Positions 1 to 8,639 of a stretch of DNA of 64,000 bases are shown piece after piece (within the stretch, counting starts at the first letter, position 1; the number at the start of each line of letters is the position of its first letter). The notes below the pieces were generated by a model, which saw only the letters and a list, made by a program, of their open reading frames with translations, did not search any database and was not told the DNA's origin. Made by a program: the position numbers and the translations under genes. The stretch is from Thermus antranikianii DSM 12462 (lineage in GTDB: Bacteria > Deinococcota > Deinococci > Deinococcales > Thermaceae), in contig NZ_AUIW01000004.1 of the NCBI RefSeq assembly GCF_000423905.1, forward strand, positions 62,001 through 126,000, given 5' to 3'.

Positions 1-128
1 AAGGTGGTCTTCCCCGCCCCGTTGGGCCCCAGGAGGTCGAAGACCTCCCCGGGGCGCACCTCGAGGCTCACCCGGTCCAAGGCCTTGAGGCTACCGAAGC
101 TCCGACTGACCTCCTCTGCCTGCACCAT
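1..128 (-). CDS. ABC transporter ATP-binding protein (N-terminal part, cut by window edge)
   Basis: Only the first 42 codons are inside the window. They read as the usual start of an ABC ATPase: a beta strand with the A-loop aromatic region ([11 protein letters not shown]), then a complete Walker A motif GPNGAGKTT at about residues 33-41. The gene runs leftward out of the window. Its ATG lies 38 nt inside the end of the TetR gene, so the regulator and the transporter are probably one operon with coupled translation. The arrangement TetR followed by ABC ATPase is typical of self-regulated drug or lipid exporters, but the substrate cannot be read here. Confidence 0.85.
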   Translation of the reverse strand, partial: MVQAEEVSRSFGSLKALDRVSLEVRPGEVFDLLGPNGAGKTT

Positions 129-729
129 ATCTGCCCTCCAGATACCCCCTCAGATAGGCCGCCTTATCCAGGGGCAGGCGCACCCCCAAGGCCTCCCCCA
201 GAAGGAAGCGGGCCATCAAGGGTCCCACAAAGGCCAAGGCCATCTCCTCGGGAGGCTCATCGGACCGGAGAAGACCCTTGCGCTGCTGGGCCCGGAAGAA
301 GCCCACCACCCTTTCCAAGACACCCAGGATGCCTTTCGGAGGTCCTGCGCCCCTTAGCCCCGGGTGGCGGAGAAGCTCGGCCAGCAGCTTGGGCAAAAGG
401 GCCTGGTGGGCCTTTAGGAGGTCCAGGTAGGCCTCCAAAAGCTCCTTTAGGCCCTCCTCCAAGGGAGCCTCCTCCGCGGGGAGGCGTTCCAGAAACCCCG
501 CCGGGATAAAGCGGGAAAGGGCCGCCCGCAAAAGGGCCTCCTTGCTGCCGAAACGCCGGAAGAGGGTTACCTCGTTCACCCCGACCCGCCGGGCGATCTC
601 CTTGGTGGTGGCCCCCCGGTACCCCCGCTCAGCCAAAAGCTCCAGGGCCGCAAAAGCAGCCCGCGATCCGGATCCTTGCCCCAGCCCTGGTCCTCCGGCC
701 CTGCAAGTAAGTGCATACTTACAGCGCAA
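91..729 (-). CDS. TetR family transcriptional regulator
   Basis: The N-terminal part has the TetR helix-turn-helix ([38 protein letters not shown] split over three helices, about residues 27-66), followed by an all-helical ligand-binding domain of normal length. The reading frame opens at TTG 729, but a promoter (TTGACC, 17 bp, TAGGCT) overlaps that codon and puts transcription start near 722, so the true start is probably downstream. The only in-frame candidate with a Shine-Dalgarno (GGAGG, 7 nt away) is a CTG at 684. A palindrome at 707-722 is the likely autoregulatory operator. The 3' end overlaps the ABC ATPase start by 38 nt. Family is certain; ligand unknown. Confidence 0.9.
   Translation of the reverse strand: MRCKYALTCRAGGPGLGQGSGSRAAFAALELLAERGYRGATTKEIARRVGVNEVTLFRRFGSKEALLRAALSRFIPAGFLERLPAEEAPLEEGLKELLEAYLDLLKAHQALLPKLLAELLRHPGLRGAGPPKGILGVLERVVGFFRAQQRKGLLRSDEPPEEMALAFVGPLMARFLLGEALGVRLPLDKAAYLRGYLEGRYGAGRGGQSELR
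707..722. promoter_or_regulatory. Probable TetR operator palindrome
   Basis: GTAAGT-GCAT-ACTTAC: two perfect 6-bp arms around a 4-bp centre. It lies immediately downstream of the predicted -10 of the tetR promoter, at about +1 to +16, where a bound repressor would block initiation or early elongation. Size and position fit TetR-family autoregulation; the binding itself is inference. Confidence 0.6.
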
Positions 730-757
730 GCCTACCCCCTTTCTCCCCCAGGGTCAA
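729..757 (-). promoter_or_regulatory. Promoter of the tetR-ABC operon
   Basis: On the minus strand TTGACC (752-757), a 17-bp spacer, and TAGGCT (729-734) form a near-consensus promoter. Transcription would start about 722, exactly at the edge of the TetR-like palindrome. The divergent pspA gene starts at 795, so the control region is only about 65 bp. Confidence 0.6.
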
Positions 758-794
758 GGGTGGGTGTGGCATACTCAACCTAGGAGGAAAAACC

Positions 795-1457
795 ATGACC
801 CTACTGGACCGCCTAAGCCGTCTCATCCGGGCCAACCTGAGCGACCTGCTGCGCCGGGCCGAGGACCCCGAGAAGATCATCAACCAGGCCCTGGAGGACA
901 TGAAAGAAGCCCTAAGGGAGGCCCGGGAGCAGGTGGCGGCTGCCATGGCTGAGGGCAAGCGCCTGGAACGGGAGGTGGAAAGCCACCTGAAGGAAGCCGC
1001 CCTCTGGGAGGAAAAGGCCAAGGAGGCCCTGAAGGCAGGCCGGGAAGACCTGGCCAAGGAGGCCCTTAAGCGCAGGAAAAGGGCTTTGGACCTGGCCGAG
1101 GGCTTCAAGCAGCAGGCGGAGGAGCAGAAGGCCCTTGTGAACCGCCTCATGACCCAGCTCAAGGCCCTCGAGGCCAAGATCGACGAGGCCGAGGCCAGGA
1201 AAAAGCTCCTTCTCGCCCGCAAGAAGGGGGTGGAGGCCGCCGAGGCAGTGCGGCGGATGGAATCCAAGCTGGACGCCCACCCGGCCCTCGAGGCCTTTGA
1301 GGAGATGGAGGCCCGCATCCTCTCCATGGAGGACCGGCACGAGGCCCTGAAGGAGCTGGATGGCCAGGACCTGGAAAAGGAGCTCGCCGCCCTCTCCGCG
1401 GAAAAGGAGCTGGAGGAGGAGCTTTCCCGCCTCAAGAAGGAGCTTGGCCAGTCCTAA
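795..1457 (+). CDS. pspA: PspA/IM30 (Vipp1) family membrane-stress protein
   Basis: A 220-residue, almost entirely helical and charged protein with the family start MTLLDRLSRLIRANLSDLL and the conserved EDPEKIINQALEDMKEAL segment, then long coiled coils rich in Lys, Glu and Ala. PspA/IM30 proteins assemble into ESCRT-III-like polymers on the inner face of the cytoplasmic membrane and protect it under stress. The ATG at 795 follows a strong GGAGG ribosome-binding site at 783-787. It is divergent from the TetR regulator, so control by that regulator is possible. No PspF, PspB or PspC partners are in the window. Confidence 0.9.
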   Translation: MTLLDRLSRLIRANLSDLLRRAEDPEKIINQALEDMKEALREAREQVAAAMAEGKRLEREVESHLKEAALWEEKAKEALKAGREDLAKEALKRRKRALDLAEGFKQQAEEQKALVNRLMTQLKALEAKIDEAEARKKLLLARKKGVEAAEAVRRMESKLDAHPALEAFEEMEARILSMEDRHEALKELDGQDLEKELAALSAEKELEEELSRLKKELGQS

Positions 1458-1524
1458 TCCGGGCATCCCTCCTTGTGGGCAGCGTGAGCCGGCCCACCGG
1501 GGCTTAAGGGGTAAACTCCGTATC

Positions 1525-2166
1525 ATGAGGCGGTACCTTATGGCCCTCGCCCTCCTTCTGGCCGCCTGTGCCCCCCAGGCCACCCAGGCCCCCGAGGCCC
1601 GGCCCCTTCTTAAGGAAACCGCCTTTTATCCTGCCACCACGGGCCTGGAGTGGGTCTATGTGCCCGAGGGGGAGGCCCTTTCCTCCCCCCCCTACCGGGT
1701 GCGGGTGGAGGGCCCGGCCCTTTACGAGGGACAGGAGGCGGTGCGCTTCCGAAGCTTCGGCCGGGGGGAGGACAGGGTCTACTACCGGCAGGTGGGAGCC
1801 TTTGGCGTGCGGCTTTTGGGCTTCCAGGACCCCTCCGCCCGGGTGGTCTTCACCCCCCCCATCCTGGAGTACCCCCCGGAGGCCCTCCTAGCCGTGGGCT
1901 ACCGCTGGGGGGGCAGGGTGACGGTGCGGGTGGAACTCCTCACCCCTGGGGGACGGGAGCCCCTGGCCCAGGGAGGCCTGAGCTATGCCATGGAGGTGTT
2001 GGAGGAGCGGGAGGTGCGCCTGCCCGCCGGGGTCTTCCAGGTGTACCGCATCCGCCAGGTCTACCAGGACGAGCGCGGCCAGGATGCCCGGGAAGTCTGG
2101 TTTTCCCCCAGGGTGGGGGAGGTGCGCACCCGGGAAGGCCGCGTTCTGGTGGAGAAGAACTTCTAG
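1525..2166 (+). CDS. Predicted lipoprotein, function unknown
   Basis: The 213-residue product begins with a lipoprotein signal peptide (MRRYLMALALLLAAC), with the lipobox cysteine at residue 15. The mature part looks like a beta-rich extracytoplasmic domain with many alternating aromatic and charged strands (WVYVPEG, VYYRQVG, FQVYRIRQVYQDE). No catalytic motif is seen. The ATG follows a TAAACT -10 hexamer (1512-1517) by 7 nt, so the mRNA is probably leaderless. It sits 13 nt before dxs and may be cotranscribed with it. Confidence 0.75.
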   Translation: MRRYLMALALLLAACAPQATQAPEARPLLKETAFYPATTGLEWVYVPEGEALSSPPYRVRVEGPALYEGQEAVRFRSFGRGEDRVYYRQVGAFGVRLLGFQDPSARVVFTPPILEYPPEALLAVGYRWGGRVTVRVELLTPGGREPLAQGGLSYAMEVLEEREVRLPAGVFQVYRIRQVYQDERGQDAREVWFSPRVGEVRTREGRVLVEKNF

Positions 2167-2179
2167 CTAGGGGGAAACG

Positions 2180-4027
2180 ATGGTACTGGACAAGGTGAAT
2201 AGCCCGGACGACCTGAAGGGCCTGACCCTCGAGGAGCTCCTGGCCTTGGCCGAGGAAATCCGGAGCGAGATCATCCGGGTCACGGCGCAAAACGGAGGCC
2301 ACCTGGCAAGCTCCCTAGGAGCGGTGGAGCTCGTCCTAGCCCTGCACAGGGTCTTCCAGTCCCCTAAAGACCGCATCCTCTTCGACGTGGGCCACCAGGC
2401 CTACGCCCACAAGCTCATCACCGGGCGCAAGGACCGCTTCCACACCCTAAGGCAGGAAGGGGGGCTTTCCGGCTTCACCAAGGTTTCCGAGTCGGAGCAC
2501 GACGCCATCACCGCCGGGCACGCCAGCACCTCCTTGGCCCATGCCCTGGGCATGGCCATCGCCCGGGACCTGGCGAAGGAGGACTACCACGTGGTGGCGG
2601 TCATAGGGGATGGGGCCCTCACCGGAGGAATGGCCCTGGCCGCCCTCAACAAGATCGGGGAGCTAGGCAAGAGGATGCTCATCATCCTGAACGACAACGA
2701 GATGAGCATCTCGGAAAACGTGGGGGCCCTCAACAAGTACTTCAAAGAGCTTCAGATAAGAAAGTGGGTCCAGGACGCCGAGAAGCTGGGCCGGAGCATC
2801 CTGGAACACATCTCCCCCAAGCTCTTCGGCCTGGTGGACCGGGCCAAGGAAGCGGCCAAGCTCATCCTCCACCAGGAGAACCCCTTCTACGCCTGGGGGA
2901 TCCGCTACATCGGCCCCGTGGACGGCCACGACCTCAAGGGGCTCATCCACATCCTGGAGCACCTCAAGGAGCTGGACGGCCCCACCCTGCTCCACGTGGT
3001 CACCAAGAAGGGAAAGGGCTACAAGGTGGCCGAGGCCGACCCCATCTACTGGCACGGGCCCTCGGGCTTTGACCCCCTCAGGCCGGAGAAGGTTTCCAAG
3101 GGCTACACCTGGAGCCAGGCCTTTGGGGACGCCGTCACGGAGCTGGCCTATCTGGAACCCCGCCTCTTCGTCCTCACCCCGGCCATGCGGGAGGGGTCGG
3201 GCCTGGTGCGCTACTCCGTGGAGCACCCGGACCGCTACCTGGACGTGGGGATCTGCGAGGATGTGGCGGTGACCACGGCGGCGGGCATGGCCCTACGGGG
3301 CCTCAAGCCCATCGTGGCCATCTATTCCACCTTTTTGCAACGGGCCTACGACCAGGTGATCCACGACGTGGCCATAGAGGCCTTGCCCGTGATCTTCGCC
3401 ATAGACCGGGCGGGGGTGGTAGGGGCCGACGGAGCCACCCACCACGGGGTTTTTGACATCGCCTACCTGCGCACCATCCCCAACCTGCAGATCGCTGCCC
3501 CCAAGGACGCCTTGGAGCTAAGGGCCATGCTGAAGAAGGCCTTAGAGATCGGGGGGCCCATCGCCATCCGCTACCCCCGGGACAACGTGGAACGGGCCCC
3601 GGAGGGCGCCTGGCCCGAGATCCCCTGGGGCCGGTGGGAGGTGCTCAAGGAGGGCACCGAGGCCTACATCCTGGCCTTCGGAAAGACCTTGAAGTACGCC
3701 CTCGAGGCCGCCTCGGACGACCCCAGGATCGGAGTGGTGAACGCCCGGTTCCTCAAGCCCCTGGACCGGGAGATGCTCAAGGCGCTTGCCCGCTACCGGC
3801 TCCTCACCGTGGAGGACCACCAGCGGATGGGGGGGTTTGGGAGCGCGGTCCTCGAGGCCCTAAACGAGATGGGCCTGAAGCCTCAGGTGAAGGTCCTGGG
3901 CCTGCCCGACCGCTTCCTGGAGCACGGCTCCATCCCAAGCCTCCACCGCCAGGCTGGGATCGACGCCGAGGGCATCCGGAAGGCCCTGGCGGAAATGGGC
4001 GTCCCTCCCACCTATGAGAGGGCTTGA
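2180..4027 (+). CDS. dxs: 1-deoxy-D-xylulose-5-phosphate synthase
   Basis: Condenses pyruvate and glyceraldehyde 3-phosphate with thiamine diphosphate, the first step of the non-mevalonate isoprenoid pathway. The 615-residue length is normal. Visible motifs are GHQAYAHK (71-78), the thiamine diphosphate/metal motif GDGALTGG (143-150) with a downstream asparagine-rich NDNEMSIS segment, and the pyrimidine-domain signature [17 protein letters not shown]-terminal transketolase-like domain follows. The ATG is preceded by AGGGGGA. The 3' end overlaps the next gene by 14 nt. Carotenoid and menaquinone synthesis in Thermus depends on this pathway. Confidence 0.97.
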   Translation: MVLDKVNSPDDLKGLTLEELLALAEEIRSEIIRVTAQNGGHLASSLGAVELVLALHRVFQSPKDRILFDVGHQAYAHKLITGRKDRFHTLRQEGGLSGFTKVSESEHDAITAGHASTSLAHALGMAIARDLAKEDYHVVAVIGDGALTGGMALAALNKIGELGKRMLIILNDNEMSISENVGALNKYFKELQIRKWVQDAEKLGRSILEHISPKLFGLVDRAKEAAKLILHQENPFYAWGIRYIGPVDGHDLKGLIHILEHLKELDGPTLLHVVTKKGKGYKVAEADPIYWHGPSGFDPLRPEKVSKGYTWSQAFGDAVTELAYLEPRLFVLTPAMREGSGLVRYSVEHPDRYLDVGICEDVAVTTAAGMALRGLKPIVAIYSTFLQRAYDQVIHDVAIEALPVIFAIDRAGVVGADGATHHGVFDIAYLRTIPNLQIAAPKDALELRAMLKKALEIGGPIAIRYPRDNVERAPEGAWPEIPWGRWEVLKEGTEAYILAFGKTLKYALEAASDDPRIGVVNARFLKPLDREMLKALARYRLLTVEDHQRMGGFGSAVLEALNEMGLKPQVKVLGLPDRFLEHGSIPSLHRQAGIDAEGIRKALAEMGVPPTYERA

Positions 4028-4628
4028 GGCCCTCCCCTTCGCCGCCAACCTTTACAGGGTTCCCGTAGCGGAAGGGTACTTCCTGGTGGACGCCGGGCTT
4101 CCCTGGGAGGCGGGAAGGCTTCTAAGGCTCCTCAGGGAACCCCCCAGGCTCCTCTTCCTCACCCACCACCACACGGACCATAGCGGCGGGGCCCGGGCCC
4201 TTTGGGAACGGTTTGGCCTTCCCATCCTGGCCCATCCCAAGGAGTGGCCCTACCTGACCAAGGAAAAGCCCCGCCCTCCCCTACCCATACCCCTCCTGGG
4301 TCCCTGGCTCGCCAACCTGGCCCCGCCCCTTCCCCGGGAGGCCTTGAGGCCAGTGGAGGAAGGGGAGGAGGTCCTGGGCTGGCGGGTGGTGGAGCTTCCC
4401 GGCCACACCCTGGGGCAGGTGGGGCTTTTCCGGGAAGGCCTCCTGATCGCCGGGGATGCCTTAAGGGGCAAGGGCCTTCCCCCCAGGTTCATCAACGAGG
4501 ACCCAGAGCTTACCAAGAAGACCGTGCGCAAGATCCTGGACCTGGGAGCAGAAACCGTCTACCTGGGCCACGGAGGGCCCCTCTCCCGCCAGGAGGTGGA
4601 GGCCTTGGCCCTTAAACTGGGGGTATGA
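4014..4628 (+). CDS. Metallo-beta-lactamase-fold hydrolase
   Basis: A compact 204-residue MBL-fold protein. The metal-binding motif [10 protein letters not shown] lies at 50-59, a further histidine in [11 protein letters not shown], then the D of IAGDALRG and a C-terminal YLGHGGP. This set of ligands fits a binuclear zinc or iron hydrolase of the glyoxalase II or general MBL group. The substrate cannot be assigned. Its start is inside the end of dxs (14-nt overlap) and its end overlaps the next start by 4 nt, so the three genes are one transcription unit. Confidence 0.85.
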   Translation: MRGLEALPFAANLYRVPVAEGYFLVDAGLPWEAGRLLRLLREPPRLLFLTHHHTDHSGGARALWERFGLPILAHPKEWPYLTKEKPRPPLPIPLLGPWLANLAPPLPREALRPVEEGEEVLGWRVVELPGHTLGQVGLFREGLLIAGDALRGKGLPPRFINEDPELTKKTVRKILDLGAETVYLGHGGPLSRQEVEALALKLGV

Positions 4629-5635
4629 GAAAAGTCCAAGCGGGCCTCCTAGCCCTCCTTTGGAGCCTGGGCGCCTTGGCCTGGACCCAGGAGGTGGTGG
4701 TCTACCCCGGCTTCGCTGAGGTCAAGGAACCCGTGCTCCTTCCCCCTTCCGCCTGGGTCTATTTGGCCGGGGAGAAACTTTCCCGCATGGCCCCGGGATC
4801 CTTAAGGCTCCTTGGGGTGGAGGAAAAGGAGCGCATCTACCAGGGAACGGCGGTCCTTTTCCGTTACCAGGGGGAAGGACCCGCCACCCTGCGCTACCTT
4901 TACACCGGGCTTTCCGGGGAGGTCTTTTACACCCTGGAGGAGGGAAGGCTCACCCTCTGGGCCCGGCTCCGGCTGGAGGGAAGCCCCCTGGAAGCCAGAA
5001 AGCTCACCCTGCTCGCCGGGGAAGCCCCCCTTCTCGGGGTGGCCGAGGCCAAGGAGGTACCCATGCGGGCTCTGGCCGAGGCGCCTTTGGGGGAAAGCCC
5101 CTTTGGCCTCTTCCGCTACCCCCTGCCCCCGGGCCGGCTGGAGCCCGGCACCACGGAGATTCCCGTCCTCAAGGCCCAGGTAAGCCCAACCCGGCTTCTT
5201 CGCTACCAAGGACCCTTCCGCACGGGCAGGTTTCTGGCCCTGGAGCGGGGCTACCGCTTTAAGGCACCCTTCCCCCTGGCTCCGGGGAGCCTCGAGGTGG
5301 TGGAGGAAGGCTTCTTTCTGGGCCAGGCCCCGCTTCCCGCCACCCCTGAGGGAGAGGTGGCCGAGGTGTGGCTGGGGCGGGACCTCGAGGGCCGGCTGGA
5401 ACGGTCGGTGAGCCTGCTGGGCCAAAGCGAAAGAGAAGCCACCTACCGGGTGGAAACCCGCTTCAAAAACCCCTACCCCTACCCCATCGCCCTCCTCCTC
5501 TCAGAAGCCTTCCCCCAGCCCTTCCGCCTGGACTTCCCCGAGGCCGCCCACCTGCCCCAGGGCTACCGCCTGGAGGTCCCCCTTAAACCCGGGGAGGCCC
5601 TTACCCTGGTCTACCGCCTCACCCTTCCCCGCTAG
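4625..5635 (+). CDS. Secreted or envelope protein, possibly DUF4139-like
   Basis: The 336-residue product has a cleavable signal peptide ([20 protein letters not shown]) and is otherwise beta-rich. The C-terminal stretch (YRVETRFKNPYPYPIALLLSEAFP) resembles the end of DUF4139 proteins, in which a residue pattern ETRFKNP precedes a beta-sandwich, but the resemblance is weak and I do not assign a function. It overlaps the preceding hydrolase gene by 4 nt (ATGA), so it is coexpressed with dxs. Confidence 0.7.
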   Translation: MRKVQAGLLALLWSLGALAWTQEVVVYPGFAEVKEPVLLPPSAWVYLAGEKLSRMAPGSLRLLGVEEKERIYQGTAVLFRYQGEGPATLRYLYTGLSGEVFYTLEEGRLTLWARLRLEGSPLEARKLTLLAGEAPLLGVAEAKEVPMRALAEAPLGESPFGLFRYPLPPGRLEPGTTEIPVLKAQVSPTRLLRYQGPFRTGRFLALERGYRFKAPFPLAPGSLEVVEEGFFLGQAPLPATPEGEVAEVWLGRDLEGRLERSVSLLGQSEREATYRVETRFKNPYPYPIALLLSEAFPQPFRLDFPEAAHLPQGYRLEVPLKPGEALTLVYRLTLPR

Positions 5636-5673
5636 GGACATCTGCCCCCACCCCCAGGCGGCATCCTGGAGGC

Positions 5674-6309
5674 ATGAAGCCCGACCTTCACCGCTTCCCC
5701 CTCCTGGTGGCCTGGGAGATGACCCGGGCCTGCCTGCTCGCCTGCCAGCACTGCCGGGCCTCGGCGGTGCCGGACCCCTTACCCGGGGAGCTCACCCTGG
5801 TACCCGTGGGCCGGGGAGCGCTTTTAGAGCAACTTTCCCCCGAGGAATACGAGGAGGTGATGCACCTCCTTTACGATCTCTCCCGCCGCTACCCCTTCAA
5901 GGTGCGCACCACGGAAGGCCCCATGTTCCGCCGGGTGGCCTTGGAGCGCCGCAAGAAGGAAGGAGGGGAGGACGGGGCCCTGGTGGGGGAAGGCCGGGGG
6001 GTGCACCTCTCCGACGGCTTCGGCTTCGTCTTCGTTTCCTCCACGGGGGAGGTGTATCCTTCGGGGTTTCTTCCCCTCTCCGCCGGCAATGTGCGGGAGA
6101 AGCCCCTTCTGGAGATCTACCGAAATAGCCCCCTTTTCCTCGAGCTCCGCAACAAGGCCCTTCTAAAGGGCAAGTGCGGGGTCTGCGAGTACCGGGAGCT
6201 TTGCGGGGGAAGCCGGGCCCGGGCCTGGGCGGAAACCGGGGACCACCTGGCCGCCGACCCCCGCTGTGCCTACATCCCTAAGGGCCTAGGACAAATGCCC
6301 CTGGCCTAA
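5674..6309 (+). pseudogene. Radical SAM/SPASM protein with most of the barrel deleted
   Basis: The 211-residue frame starts like a full-length radical SAM protein (PLLVAWEMTRACLLACQHCRA, with the CxxxCxxC iron-sulfur motif) and ends with an intact SPASM-type cysteine segment (CGVCEYRELCGGSRARAW). Between GELT and LVPVGRG roughly 115-120 residues expected in this family are missing, including the GGDP motif that positions S-adenosylmethionine and most of the TIM barrel. The join is in frame, so the rest still reads. I call it a pseudogene because it should not fold as a working enzyme. A genuine mini-protein or an assembly collapse is possible. An ATG with GGAGGC upstream sets the start. Confidence 0.7.
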
Positions 6310-6337
6310 GGGGAGCGGGGTTCCCCATAATGGAGCC

Positions 6338-6766
6338 ATGAAGCGCCTCTTGCCCGCCTTGCTCTTCCTGGGCCTTCTGGCCCTTGGGCAAAGCCCTGGG
6401 GCCAAGCTCTACTCCGCCAACTGCCAAAGCTGCCACCAGGCCACGGGCCAGGGGGTCCCTGGAGCCTTCCCGTCCCTCACCCACCTGGACAAGGTGGTCC
6501 AGGCCAAAGGGGGCCGGGAGTACCTGATCCGGGTGGTCCTCTACGGCCTCCAGGGAAGCCTTACGGTGGAGGGCAAGACCTATAACGGGGTCATGCCCCC
6601 CTTCCGCCAGCTCAAGGACCAGGAGGTGGCCGACCTCCTGAACCACGTCCTCACCACCTTCGCCAAGTCCAAGGCCAAGCCCATAAGCGCCGAGGAGGTG
6701 AAGGCGCAAAGGGCCAAGGCCCTCTCCCCCCAGGAGGTCCTCAAGTCCCGTCCCCCGGTCAAGTAG
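6338..6766 (+). CDS. Monohaem c-type cytochrome
   Basis: A 142-residue exported cytochrome. It has an N-terminal signal peptide (MKRLLPALLFLGLLALGQS), the haem-binding motif CQSCH at 29-33, and a probable axial methionine in GVMPPF (M86). The tail after about residue 110 is polar and lysine-rich. It would carry electrons at the outer face of the membrane; its partner oxidase is not in the window. A CATAAT -10 hexamer ends 6 nt before the ATG, so the mRNA is probably leaderless. A strong terminator follows. Confidence 0.9.
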   Translation: MKRLLPALLFLGLLALGQSPGAKLYSANCQSCHQATGQGVPGAFPSLTHLDKVVQAKGGREYLIRVVLYGLQGSLTVEGKTYNGVMPPFRQLKDQEVADLLNHVLTTFAKSKAKPISAEEVKAQRAKALSPQEVLKSRPPVK

Positions 6767-6784
6767 ACCGGTGTACTCCCTCCC

Positions 6785-6814
6785 CCCGGGGCCTTTAGGC
6801 CCCGGGCACCTTTT
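6785..6814 (+). terminator. Intrinsic terminator after the cytochrome c gene
   Basis: A perfect 9-bp GC stem (CCCGGGGCC / GGCCCCGGG) with a TTTA loop, 18 nt after the stop codon, followed by CACCTTTTCC. Confidence 0.75.
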
Positions 6815-6847
6815 CCTTAGCCCTTGGCGGGGGATAATGGTCTTGCC

Positions 6848-7801
6848 GTGGGGCCTGGGTTCCACCTTCTCTACGCAAGGCGCCTGGCCTGGCGCCACCG
6901 GCTCCTCTTGGCCCTTCCCTTGGCGCTTCTGGGCTTTCTCCACCCCTTCTTCGCCCTGGCCTCCCTCCTACCCTTTTTGCTTCCCGCCCGCCTTTGGGAA
7001 GGGCGGGCGCTACGGGAGATCGCCCGGGCCAGCCTGGCCTATCCCACCGCCTTGGCCTACGGGGAGGAACGGCTTTGGCAGGAGGCCCGCAAGGTGGAGA
7101 TCCCTCCTCCCCCCTTCCCCCTGGGCCTTCTTGCCCTCTACCTGGTCCTCCTGGCCTTGGCCCTGGGCTCGTGGACGGGGCTTCCTCCCAGGGAAGCAAG
7201 CCCCTTCTGGTCCCTTCCCAGCGCCGGGCGCCCCGCAATCCCCCAAACCCCCTCGGAAAGGGAGAAGCCAGCCGAAGCACCCGGGGCTTCACCTGGGAAA
7301 ACCACGCCGCCCCCGGATTCCCCAGAGGCCCTCAGGATCCCGCAAGGGAAGGAACCAGGCCAGGGCCATTCCACCCCAACCCTCCAGGAGGGAAGGGAAC
7401 CGGAGCCCAGCCCCCAGGGATCTTCCCCCGGGGGTTCCCCCCGGGCCCCGGGGCAGGGAACCCAAGCGCCAAGCAGGGGGGAAGGAAAGCCAGAAACCAC
7501 CCAGGAGGTCCCAGGTCAGGAACCGGGCCAGCCTAAGGAAGCAGGCACCCCCACCCCAGGTGCCTCAGGACCCTCCCCAACCCTGGAGGCTCCCGCCTCC
7601 TTGCCCCTCCCACAGCCCACCGGACCCGGGCAGGAGCTCCTCGGGCCCGGCCGGGAAGGAAAGGGCCGGGACCTACCCTCCCCCTGGCGGGAGGGAAGCC
7701 CCCCAGAGGAGGTGCGCCGGGGAGTGGAGGTCTACCTGGAGCGCACCCCCCTCTCCCCTGAGGCCAAGGAGCTTCTAAGGCGCTACTTTAGCGGGCCCTG
7801 A
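6848..7801 (+). CDS. Membrane protein with a long proline/glycine-rich region
   Basis: The first ~110 residues contain three hydrophobic segments (RLLLALPLALLGFLHPFFALASLLPFLLP and FPLGLLALYLVLLALALGSW regions). About 185 residues of Pro, Gly, Ser, Glu-rich low-complexity sequence follow. The last ~35 residues form a charged helical segment (PPEEVRRGVEVYLERTPLSPEAKELLRRYF). The composition suggests an extended spacer that carries a small C-terminal docking domain away from the membrane. A GATAAT -10 hexamer ends 9 nt before GTG 6848, so I place the start there, although the frame is open from TTG 6824. Function unknown. It overlaps the convergent nifX-like gene by 14 nt. Confidence 0.65.
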   Translation: MGPGFHLLYARRLAWRHRLLLALPLALLGFLHPFFALASLLPFLLPARLWEGRALREIARASLAYPTALAYGEERLWQEARKVEIPPPPFPLGLLALYLVLLALALGSWTGLPPREASPFWSLPSAGRPAIPQTPSEREKPAEAPGASPGKTTPPPDSPEALRIPQGKEPGQGHSTPTLQEGREPEPSPQGSSPGGSPRAPGQGTQAPSRGEGKPETTQEVPGQEPGQPKEAGTPTPGASGPSPTLEAPASLPLPQPTGPGQELLGPGREGKGRDLPSPWREGSPPEEVRRGVEVYLERTPLSPEAKELLRRYFSGP

Positions 7802-8108
7802 CCTTTTCTAAAGCCTCGGCCACGCTCACCGGACCCACCTCCAGCCGCTCCGCCATGGGGAAGGCCCCCATGGAACCCCCGTGGCCGAAGCGGGCCCCCA
7901 CCCGCAGGTCCACATCCTTGAGAAGCTCCCGCATGAGCTCGTGCTTCCTTCCGCCCTCCATGGCGGCGTAGGGGTTTTCCCGCACCTCGAGGAGGCTCAC
8001 CTTTCCTCCCCCTTCCACCTCGTAGATGGCGAAGCGGGGGGCGTGCCCGAAAGGACCCGGGTAAACCTTCTGGTCGTCGTTTTTGGATAGGGCGATGGCG
8101 ATGCGCAT
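7788..8108 (-). CDS. NifX/NifB-C-terminal-like (dinitrogenase Fe-Mo cofactor domain) protein
   Basis: A 106-residue single-domain protein starting MRIAIALSKNDDQKVYPGPFGHAPRFAIYEVE, the pattern of the small alpha/beta NifX-NifB-NafY fold. The fold binds metal clusters or tetrapyrrole-like ligands. No nitrogenase genes are present, so it is likely one of the stand-alone family members found widely in non-fixers. A TATCCT -10 hexamer ends 6 nt before the ATG, with CTGACC 18 bp upstream. It follows moaC on the same strand and may also be read from that gene. Confidence 0.75.
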   Translation of the reverse strand: MRIAIALSKNDDQKVYPGPFGHAPRFAIYEVEGGGKVSLLEVRENPYAAMEGGRKHELMRELLKDVDLRVGARFGHGGSMGAFPMAERLEVGPVSVAEALEKVRAR

Positions 8109-8133
8109 AGCCCTAGGATACACCCCGGAGGTA

Positions 8134-8613
8134 TCAAGGGTCAGGGGTGCGCCGCCACTCCCCGCTCTTCCCCCCCGCCTTGTGCAAAAGCTGCACCCTC
8201 GAGATCACCAGGCCCTTGGAGGCTGCCTTCAACATGTCGTACACGGTGAGGGCCGCCACGGCGCAGGCGGTTAGGGCCTCCATCTCCACCCCGGTTTCCG
8301 CCTTGGTGCGCACCGTGGCCTCGATGCGCACCCGCCTGGCCTCCCTTTCCAGCTCCACCCTCACCTCCACCCCGGTGAGGGGCAGAGGGTGGCAAAGGGG
8401 AATGAGCTCAGAAGTCTTCTTGGCCCCCATGATGCCCGCAAGCTGGGCCACCGCGAGGGGATCCCCCTTCCCCACACCCCCCTTTTCCAGGGCGGCCAGG
8501 GCCTCTTCCGTGAGCTCCACATAGGCCTCGGCGGTGGCGGTGCGGAAGGTGGCGGACTTCTCCGTCACGTCCACCATGTGGGGCCTGCCGTCCTTAAAGT
8601 GGGTGAGGTCCAT
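8134..8613 (-). CDS. moaC: Cyclic pyranopterin monophosphate synthase MoaC
   Basis: Works with the radical SAM enzyme MoaA to turn GTP into cyclic pyranopterin monophosphate, the first intermediate of molybdenum cofactor. The 159-residue length is normal. Signatures are [14 protein letters not shown] near the start, [17 protein letters not shown] in the middle and [24 protein letters not shown] with the conserved Glu-Met-Glu-Ala-Leu-Thr block. TAGACT ends 6 nt before the ATG, and the spacer itself reads GGAGGC. No other mo-cofactor genes are in the window. Confidence 0.96.
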   Translation of the reverse strand: MDLTHFKDGRPHMVDVTEKSATFRTATAEAYVELTEEALAALEKGGVGKGDPLAVAQLAGIMGAKKTSELIPLCHPLPLTGVEVRVELEREARRVRIEATVRTKAETGVEMEALTACAVAALTVYDMLKAASKGLVISRVQLLHKAGGKSGEWRRTPDP

Positions 8614-8639
8614 GCCTCCAGTCTAGGGCCTGGGCAGGG

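Noticed and set aside
719-1435. Long open frame antisense to pspA (and similar long frames in other genes)
   Set aside because: It mirrors a clear PspA gene, has no ribosome-binding site and a biased Ser/Arg composition, as expected for a shadow of GC-rich coding DNA.
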